From positions 3,427,001 to 3,491,000 of the forward strand of contig JAITYX010000028.1 in the NCBI GenBank assembly GCA_021018815.1: a DNA stretch of 64,000 bases, given 5' to 3'. The DNA is from Talinum fruticosum (taxonomy: Eukaryota > Streptophyta > Magnoliopsida > Caryophyllales > Talinaceae). This document shows positions 56,346-64,000 of this stretch, piece after piece. The notes under the pieces were generated by a model. The model was not told where the DNA came from, ran no database searches, and saw only the letters and a program-made list of their open reading frames with translations. Numbering within the stretch: position 1 is the first letter of the stretch; each line of letters begins with the position of its first letter. A program made the position numbers and the translations under genes.

Positions 56346-58471
56346 GGGATCCTTCTATCTTAATTTGAGACATAACATAACCCAAATTAAAAATTGTATT
56401 GGTTCCAGTAGTCCAGGATATATATGGATTATCGCAAGTGTAGGAGCCTTGCACCCGAGTCGTTCCCCCCACTTTGAGAGAGGAGGGGGTCCGAAAAATA
56501 GGCCGAGCCTCCCCATGGAGTGTTGACTTTTAAGGTGAGGTGGGCCTCTTATTAAGTTCATTTTAGGATTAGGTTTGGGAATAGACTTTAAAAGAAAATT
56601 TGATTGACGATTTTATTATTTTGCTTATTTTCTAAATTGAGTTTTGGGAGTCTCCGGATGTTATTTCATAAGCAATAATATTAGAAAATGAGAGGAAACA
56701 ACATTTTGCCACAAAACTATTAGACTAGGTAATGAAATTCCCCAGTGCTAGAAGCTAAGCCCGAATATCGGATAGGGCCATCACCGCCCGACCAGATTGA
56801 TATCCAACTCTAGCCATCTAGCTAGGACTCCTAAAGCAGTGTAGGCCAAATAATTTAAAGTTGTCCAAAATTTTCGATTATTTTCTAAGTTTACCCAGAA
56901 ATGTCGAGAAGCAATTTTCAAAAGAAAAATTTAAAATGAGGAAGTAACGAGTCGGTGTTAAGAAAGAAAAACTAATCAAAATAAAATTAAGCACTTTTTA
57001 AACTTTACATAAAAAAAAATCAGAAAATGTTTTTAAAAGGGATTGCATTGGTCAAACCCATGATCCCGTGTTAGGGGCGATGGAACCAAATGAGGAGGGT
57101 CACTCTTTATTTCGCTCGTCAATAGACGATCTTTACTAATTCAAACTTGTGATTTTAAATTACATAAAACAAAGTAACCGACCAACATATGAATTACGGA
57201 ATTAAAGCAATAAAAGAAAGACAGAAATAAAAAGTTATATTGAGCCAGTAGAAAAATAAAGCGATACAACTTAAGCCACGATAGAGAAAGTAGTAAATGC
57301 AAGAATAAAAACAAAACCGTAAAATACAAACTAAAGATTGGTGATGACCTTCCTCAGGTTAACCCACTTGCGGAACTTGAATCACAAGCGAATTTCAGCA
57401 ACGTAAAGGTAGGGTAGCAAATGCAAAGAGAAGTGCAAAAAGGCTTTTTGAGAGGGTTTAGAAGTGAGATTCCGAGTTAAGTGATAGCAAAGAGAAGATA
57501 TTCAGGTAGAGAAATTTTCAACGAAATGGGGGATTTACAATCCGAAAATGAACTAAAATTAGAGGAGGGGATACCCCTTTATTTATAGCAATTTTTAGGG
57601 TTCAAAGAAACCTAAACAATACTTCTAGTAGCGGCCTATAGATTGGACTAGGTCCGGATTTTCCAGAAATGGATAAAAGGAAAATCAGACCTTTGAACTA
57701 GTTAAAACAACATAACTTGAAGAGGTCTACTAACCGGCGCCAGTCTAAAATGAGATTGGGATCTCATCACCAGGAAAAGAAACAAATAAAAAAAATAAAA
57801 ACATAAAGAAGACATGTTTTTGGTGTCTATATTTAGTCCCCACTTTGACCGAGTTTGAAAGAGAAAGGGTTAACGTATATAATATAGGGTACTTATCGTA
57901 TACATCTCGCGTTGTTAAGGATGCCGATTGAATGAAGATGTACTGGAATCGGTCATCTCTTACCATGAACAAGTGATGAAATAGGGGTCTGGACTTGATC
58001 ATGGCATGCGTTCGGAATTCGGCTAGAAACATCGTGAGCTAGGCTTGATTAAAGTCTTGAAGTTGGTAGATATGCTAAAGCTTAATTGTCTCTTGATTTA
58101 AAGCCTGGCTAAGCAATTTTATTCTACTAACATTTTGTTAGTAAATAATTAGATGCGCAAAAGGTGTGGTATTTTACCTTAATCATTCGATCAAAAGGAG
58201 ACTAAAAAGTGAACTTAAAAAGCTCATTAAGTAGGCCCTATAAGCCCTTTTGTTTTTTAGTTTCTTAGTGTGGTTTTGCATGCCTATGGGAGCCGACAAC
58301 GATTATAGGCCATGGGGTTCGACACCTTTAGCACGTGGTATAACCTTGTGCTAGTGTTCGTGAAGTAGCACTCGGTCGGTTTTGCAGTATCCAATCGAGT
58401 ACCCTGTGGAACGACAAATCAAAAATTTGCTTGGTTTTTTTCCTTTATTTTCTCTATGTAATCGACTTGCC

Positions 58472-58479
58472 TATAAAAG
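58472..58479 (+). promoter_or_regulatory. TATA box upstream of the unassigned ORF
   Basis: TATAAAAG in a CCTATAAAAGGGAGG context, 139 bases before the ATG at 58618, with a pyrimidine-rich stretch (TTGCTTCTTCTTGCTTCTCC) between. A typical plant or LTR core promoter. Confidence 0.5.
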
Positions 58480-58617
58480 GGAGGACTTGGATACTTCATT
58501 TGTACACCTTCACAATTTTGCTTCTTCTTGCTTCTCCTTACTTGCTCTTTGATTGTTCTTTTAATTTGTTAAGAAAACTAGTGTGGCTTTCTTTTGAAAC
58601 TTAGAAGATATGCCTCG

Positions 58618-59183
58618 ATGACATCCTCATCTAGAAAGAAGAACAAGAGCGGAAGGCCTGACGTAAGTGACCACTTAGTGGAAGCCGAACACCATGTTTC
58701 TTCGTTGGTGATCTCCGCTATGGTAATAGTCTTAATTTGAATTTCGTTTTTCTAATGCTAGTGTGGCATTTGACTATGATGTTTTATCTCCTTTTTCTTT
58801 GTACGGGGACTCCATCAAAAGCAGTGATGCTATCAAAAATTTTGGTGATATATTCAAAGATAGGTATTACGCACTCGCAACAAACCTTGATCAATTTCCG
58901 GTTTGGCTTACTCTTTACCACTTTACGTCATTTGTGTGACCTCACTAACTAGGGTGCTACATGGGTCATCCATAAGCGTTTTGTAGGTTACTACTAAGAC
59001 CTTCCACCTTCCTTATGGTTAGATGAATATTTCGCTTTCGATTTAGCCATCCTCATAGGTTTAGACTTCCTAAGTAAGCCCTTAGTGCATGATCAAAACT
59101 TGTGCAAAAATTATGACTATTTGCTTCACCTTTTTGGCTTGATTGCTCTAGAATTTCCTTGGGCCTTTTTTCTTAAATATTAA
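58618..59183 (+). pseudogene. Unassigned plus-strand ORF in the foreign block, frameshifted
   Basis: First piece: ATG 58618, MTSSSRKKNKSGRPDVSDHL to a stop at 58740. Second piece (another frame, to 58939) contains VAFDYDVLSPFSLYGDSIKS and NLDQFPVWLTLYHF. Third piece (to 59183) contains LWLDEYFAFDLAILIGLDF and LFGLIALEFPWAFF. The three lie in consecutive order, so they read as one protein of about 185 residues with frameshifts. A basic N-terminus followed by a hydrophobic, Trp/Phe-rich domain is seen. I do not recognise the family; an accessory ORF of a Tat/Ogre element is possible. Confidence 0.45.
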
Positions 59184-59838
59184 ATCCTTCTTTCTACTTT
59201 TACTATTGAATGAGTTGTGGGATTGACACAATCCACGGCAAGAGGCTAGGATTGTCATAGCTCTCACGTTAAGCATGTCCATTTTCTCCAACAAATGGTC
59301 CAAGGTTCACATTCATTATCATGCTAATTTAGTGGATTTGGACCAAATAATGGAAAACACTTGGGGTATGCCTGAGTATGCTTATTTGAAAAGAGGCTTG
59401 TAGTTGGGTGCCCGATGTACCACTTCAAAGAAGTATTGGGTCAGCTATATGGCTTTGACTCGCTTGTAGAGGATCATTAAGGTTTAATCTTTTCCTCTTT
59501 ACGTTTCATTTCTTTCTTGTATGGATATAAAATTTACTTCGTGGTAAATTTTCAACCACGGATGTACGAATATTTTCCTCAATTTTCTCCTGGCCCAACG
59601 AATCACCCAACGTTTCCGGCGACGAGGTTACGTGGGCAAGGGTCCACCTAATTCAACAAAAGACAACTGGGCTTGCCTTTTTTGGACCGACTCTCAACAT
59701 AGTGTCCACGGAATGTTTCCTCAATTTTAAGATTTCTGACTAGTATGGTCTAAAATAAAGACATATTTTAGGTTTCTATTTTCTTCACTTGCCCATGGTC
59801 CGGTATGGATCGTGGTCCGTGCCGATGCCGACCCATGG

Positions 59839-61900
59839 TAGAGGTCCAGAAATAGTTAGAAGTTGGGTTCATCAAAGTGGTCCACTACCATAGTGGCAGT
59901 TCTAAAGAAAGATGGCAGGGTCCGAATGTGCGTCGATTTCAAGGATTTAAATAAGGTAAGCCCTAAGGACGACTTCCCGTTACATCAAATCAATTATGCT
60001 TTGCTCTCGTTCATGGACTACTATGTTGAGTACAATCAAGTAAAGATGGTTGAACAAGATATAGAAAAACGACCTTCATCACTCAATGGGGGACATACTA
60101 TTATGTAGTGGTGCCTTTGGGGCTCCAGAATGCTAGAGCCACATATCAAAGGACAACCACAACATTACTACACGACATGATACATAACGAATTTGAAGTT
60201 TATATGGATGACATGATCATCAAGTCCAAGGATAGGGCGGGGCGGTTACCTAGCCTTAGATAATTCTTCAAAAGACTAAAAAGTATAACATACACCTTAC
60301 AAAAGTGTGCCTTTGCAGTAAGCTCATGCAAACTACCGCTATGTGGTTAGTCATAAAGGAATTGAAGATAAACAATCCAAGTTCAAAACCATCCAAGAGA
60401 TTCCAACGCTTAAGACAGAGAAGCATATATGGGGTTTCCGGGATGGCCAACAACATCGGTGTTTTCGGTGATTCTAATCTAATCATTAATCAAATTTCAT
60501 AGAAGTAGAAGGTACGTAGTGAAGACATGACACCCTACCAAGCACATATGATGGAATTAGCGAAATACATTAATAGTATATATCCCTAGTGGCATTCACT
60601 CAATGCCTATTCATATAGAAGGGCGGAGTCAACCTAGTCATATATACGCACTTAAAGTGTCTAATACTCGACCAAACCAATTGGTACCATGACATATATC
60701 ATTAGTAAGAAAATTAAGAATACCTACTTGGACTCCATACCTAGAGCCCAACGTGCCATCCGTATGCTAGCAGACATACTTCTTCATCAATCATGGGCAA
60801 TTGTACAAGAAAACTAACATAAGAATTAGCTTACATTGTGCCAATCAACATAAAGTAGAGTGCATAATGGATGATATTCATGGTGGGGAATACGGACCCC
60901 ATATGAATGAAAGAATGTTGGTTGACAAATCAAGAGGTTAGGATGTTATTGGTCGACCATGGCAGGTTGATTGTCATGAATTTGTTAAGAGATGTCACAT
61001 GTGTCGGTGTATGCAATGTTGTAGCACCAACCACCTTTCTTTCTAAATACATTTACATCGCCCTAGCCGGTCTTAATATCCTAAAGGAACGGGTGGTCAC
61101 GAGCTCGTGTTAGTAGCAATTGACTACTTTACCAAGTGGGTAGAAGCAGCCTCCTGTGTAACCCTAACATCAAAAACATGTAGCGAAGTTCATAACTCTC
61201 GCAACATTATCTGTCGATATGGGGTACCGTATGAACCGATTAGTGACCATGGTAGTCACATTCAAGAAGGAAGTAGCAGACTTATTAGATAGGTACAAAT
61301 TCAAGCACCATAGGTTTTCTCCCTATCTCCTTTAGACAAACGAAGCGATCGAGGATGCCAACAAGAATATCCGCAAGATAGTGGAGAAAATGGTTGTCGG
61401 TCACAAGGACTCGATTTCCCTTCACTTTATGGGGCTATCGGACCTCCATTAGAACCTCGACGGAAGCAACACCTTACTCCCTAGTATATGGTATCGAAGA
61501 AGTCCTTCGATAGAAATTTTCATTCCTTCATTGCAAATTATTGCCGAAAGTCGATTCCCGAGCGAGTAGGCTAAGGCATGCTATGTGGAGTTAGTTTTGC
61601 TAAATGAAAGGCACTTAAATGCTCTACATAATGTCCAAATATACGAAGCATGTATATGAAGGCCATTTAACAAAAAGGTTAAGCCTCGTAATTAGCAGAT
61701 TTGAGATTTGGTCTTTAAGGTGATTAGAGCACCCATTAAGGACCCTCGAGGAAAATTTAGGCCTAGCTAGTAAGGTCTATTCATACATAATCAAATATTG
61801 CCTGCTGAGTAGTTAAACCGACTTATTTGGATGGTGAAGAAAATTTTCAATATACGAATTTGGATGGGTTGAAGAAGTACTATGTTTAGCATGACGCTAA
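59839..61900 (+). pseudogene. pol of gypsy element L: RT, two RNase H, integrase
   Basis: RT from 59863: KKDGRVRMCVDFKDLNKVSP, then the active-site box VYMDDMIIKSK near 60199, intact. First RNase H largely deleted. The second RNase H near 60460-60570 shows VFGDSNLIINQIS and KVRSEDMTPYQAHM. Integrase zinc finger near 60870-61020 (GEYGPHMNERML, DCHEFVKRCHMC). Integrase core at 61107-61292: VAIDYFTKWVEAASCVTL, ICRYGVPYEPISDHGS. C-terminus: NKNIRKIVEKMVV, RAPIKDPRGKFRP and NLDGLKKYYV near 61865. At least a dozen stops and frameshifts. Confidence 0.8.
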
Positions 61901-62361
61901 GTCGTTACCACTTGCTAAACCCAACCCAACCAAGTCGTGGCATGGTAGGCGTCGGCCACCGCCCGACAAGGACGGGATGGCCGAGCCGAGAAGCACTCGT
62001 GAGTTGTTGTTTTACCTTTTACGGTTAATTGTTAGGGAAGTCCAATAAGACAGTCCAATTAGTCGATTAATTCCTTTAAGTGGAATAGTTTTGCATTTAA
62101 TTGTTATAAGGGTTGTCCAATTTGGCGGTCCAATTTTTATTCATTCTTCTAATCGAGCAATAAAATAAATAAAGCATAAAAGTTAGCATAAAACTTAATT
62201 TTTACTTTATTATTATTAATCAAAGGTAAGCCTACCGCTTACCTTAATATATAGCTAAATAAAAATGGAAATAAAAAAGCACACTACTTGAAAATTAAAT
62301 TGTTCTAAAGAGGCAAAACTAAAACTTCGAAAATTCTTTCTTTTTCTTCCTAATTTTAGCT
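61901..62361. other. Non-coding spacer between pol and antisense ORF of L
   Basis: Starts with a GC-rich hairpin-prone stretch (GGCGTCGGCCACCGCCCGAC near 61950), then A/T-rich sequence. AATAAA-like words on both strands (for example near 62160 and 62270) could serve as poly(A) signals for convergent transcripts. Confidence 0.5.
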
Positions 62362-63822
62362 CTAGTCAATTTTCACTTTCTTTCCTTCTGCATCGCTTGA
62401 TTTAGCTGCATCCTTATGGGTTCGTTTCTTATGTTTGTCAATCCTATAAGCCCTTCTCTCCTCAACTTCTTTAGCTTCTGCCTCCCTCCTGCGAGCTCGT
62501 TCGTCTATCCGTGGGATCACTTCATGAATTTGAAGAGGCACGAGTAGTTCACTTATCTACAAGTTTCAGCGAACCTCGGCAGGTTCGCCCAATTATCAAA
62601 CCATGTCGAACCCACCTTGAGCTGCCAAAGCCTCGCAAATAGTTCAAAAGAAGTAGGCGAGATACAATCCAAATAAGGGATCTCCTTGACTCGTCCCATT
62701 TGGCGCATTATATGGTAAGTGAAGTAAAACGCCCCCAAATGCATCAAAGGTGTAAAAGGATGCTTTTCAGTGTGTGTCCTAAATTAGGACACCTTCTAAT
62801 GTTCGATATACCACATGATAGGATGCCTACATCTCAACCAGGCCTCCCACCAATAAGTCTGTATGGTAAGTCAAGGCACTTAGCCGTTGTCGCTGATAAA
62901 GCCGAGTAGCTAGGTACTCGCTCCGCTCTTGCTGGTGCATGTACCAATTTAAGGTGCTCCACCAACTAAATTTGCACACAATAGATAGTAAAATTATTAG
63001 GGTCGTGTACGGTCGAATTCATCATTGTCTACGGCTAAATAGCAGCAAAATGAAGTTAAAAAAAAAAGAAGAAGGGAACGAAAAGTGAGAGTTAATGCCA
63101 AGGACTTCTTAGCCTCGCCGGCGCCGGATCGCTAACTCTTGGCCGGCCGCGCATACCTAGCCTTACCTGGATGATTCCCGATTATCATTTTCTCGCTTAC
63201 TTGCAATAACAAGGGGTTTCCCGCAAAGTCAATGTTTGGTTTTGCTTAACCCGGTCCAGCCCTATAATTGTCTCTACGATGATCGAGGAGTACGGGAGCG
63301 GTAATCCTCCAATTGCTTAGTGAAGTTCAACAATACAAGCAGGTGCCATGTTCCTATCACTTCCCACTAATAGGAAACCACTTATCAGGAAAGTGATTAT
63401 GGTCCGAAGTCTTTGAATGTGTGTATGCCTTGAAGAATAAATCGGACGAGTAGTGTGACATCGGATTCATTAGATACACTTCGTTCCTAATCGGAATCCA
63501 ACTTAGATTCTCGTTATTCAACTTCATAAGGCTCTTATATGTTTCATACATATTAGTAGAAGGAGTCGGAACCAAGTTTGCTTCGATGTTAAATGCCTAG
63601 GATGGCATCAAATTCTTTAGGAAGGGAACATAATTCTTTATCCCCAAACCTAAAGACACGATACTCGGGATTCCAAAAGGCAATTATAGCCCTTAAAAGA
63701 ATCCAGTAGACTTTTACCTACCTAATACTCGAATAAGGTATTCAGTCCTAAGGGCACAACCCTACTTTATCAACTTCGGTTAACTTGTGCATCGAAGGCG
63801 ACAATTCAATTACGAAATTCAT
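62362..63822 (-). pseudogene. Antisense ORF of gypsy element L
   Basis: Runs opposite to gag-pol, downstream of integrase. ATG at 63822 (MNFVIELSPSMHKL), then in another frame IIAFWNPEYRVFRFGDKEL and LPKEFDAILG near 63600-63680, and VPTPSTNMYETYKSLMKL through HYSSDLFFKAYTHSK to 63357. The middle part contains WWSTLNWYMHQQERSEYLAT-like residues near 62900-62960, then LMHLGAFYFTYHIMRQMGR at about 62690-62750. The C-terminus is a charged helix (EAEAKEVEERRAYRIDKHKK) ending KKVKID and a stop at 62362. Frameshifts or introns separate the pieces. Tat-type elements are known to carry antisense ORFs at this place; the FWNPEYRVFRFGD block resembles the N-terminal pattern of plant mobile domain proteins. 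Function unknown. Confidence 0.6.
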
Positions 63823-63935
63823 CTTTGAAGGCAAAAAGGAATGCAAAGGAGCTGGGGAATTTTCTTAGGAACCGTATTTTTAGAGAATTATAAAAAGGGG
63901 TTGAAAGTGTGATTCTTTGTGACAGGCCACCATGT

Positions 63936-63946
63936 CATTTTATAGC
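63936..63946 (-). promoter_or_regulatory. TATA box of the antisense ORF
   Basis: The minus strand reads GCTATAAAATG, about 120 bases before the ORF ATG at 63822. This would make the antisense ORF an independent transcription unit. Inferred from position and sequence only. Confidence 0.5.
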
Positions 63947-64000
63947 AAATTCTAGTACCAAAGTCCTCATCCATCACGTCACTACCATCATCCGGAGCGC
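63947..64000. other. Upstream of antisense ORF, to window end
   Basis: Fifty-four bases of non-coding sequence; nothing recognisable. Confidence 0.4.

Larger units (their letters stand above)
56395..59838. mobile_element. Foreign block inside gypsy element L
   Basis: L matches I up to about 56395 in the gag end and again from about 59839 at the start of RT. Between them lie 3.4 kb where I has under 1 kb of protease/linker. The left part (56440-57900) looks like minus-oriented gypsy LTR: a minus-strand TATA near 57583-57592, and a stretch near 56645-56690 similar to the LTR of I. The right part has a plus-strand TATA (58472-58479) and a broken ORF. No clear LTR pair or target duplication was found, so it may be two fragments. 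Confidence 0.5.
54015..64000 (+). mobile_element. Tat-type gypsy element L (leader, gag, pol, antisense ORF)
   Basis: Same family as I in the opposite orientation. Order: leader with tandem repeats, gag, a foreign 3.4 kb block replacing the protease region, RT, two RNase H domains, integrase, spacer, antisense ORF. The 5' LTR and primer-binding site are missing (D abuts the leader) and the 3' LTR lies beyond the window. Confidence 0.78.

Overview
This window looks like heterochromatic DNA from a plant nuclear genome. I recognise no host gene, tRNA, rRNA or bacterial feature. Nearly every base can be assigned to a transposable element, mostly old LTR retrotransposons with broken reading frames, many nested in one another. 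The plant assignment rests on four things: Ty1/copia elements whose primer-binding sites resemble plant initiator tRNA-Met and that carry an extra envelope-like ORF (SIRE-type); Ty3/gypsy elements with two RNase H domains and an antisense ORF (Tat/Ogre-type); a CACTA DNA transposon; and long gypsy-type solo LTRs. The species cannot be told from the sequence.

Left half (1-39136), a nested stack of SIRE-like copia elements on the minus strand. Element A (3' LTR at 1-1090, cut by the window edge; 5' LTR at 35774-37230) is the outer shell. Its integrase is split by a solo LTR, F (5333-32874). F is itself split by two two-LTR elements: B (5771-15676) and C (16402-32599). C carries a CACTA transposon (18938-22062) inside its third ORF and a 2.8 kb solo LTR, G (24791-27566), inside pol. 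Target-site duplications support F, C, the CACTA element and G; the right edge of B is not clean. Element A in turn sits inside a plus-strand copia element, H, whose RT/RNase H half follows at 37231-39136.

Right half (39137-64000), two Tat-type gypsy copies of one family, head to head. Copy I (minus, 39137-50180) has gag, pol and a leader interrupted by solo LTRs J (43885-46618) and K (46743-49052), then a primer-binding site and the end of its LTR. Copy L (plus, from 54015) has leader, gag, a 3.4 kb foreign block, pol, and an antisense ORF with its own TATA box. Both leaders carry the same ~61 bp tandem repeat. Between the copies lies the 5' half of another SIRE-like element, D (50181-54014).

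How the parts work together: in the SIRE-like family one gag-pol reading frame (gag, protease, integrase, RT, RNase H) would be transcribed from the LTR TATA box, and a separate sense ORF3 downstream has its own TATA-box region with AACGG (MSA/Myb-type) sites in three independent copies. No copy is coding-competent: A and H have YVND-type RT boxes, B lost the start of RT and part of integrase, C lost the YVDD box, and D has no RT. The most interesting items are the ORF3 internal promoter, the antisense ORF of L, the unassigned ORF block inside L, the fully ordered nesting, and a recurrent CAG/CGAG discordance between paired LTRs that may be a base-calling artefact at methylated sites.
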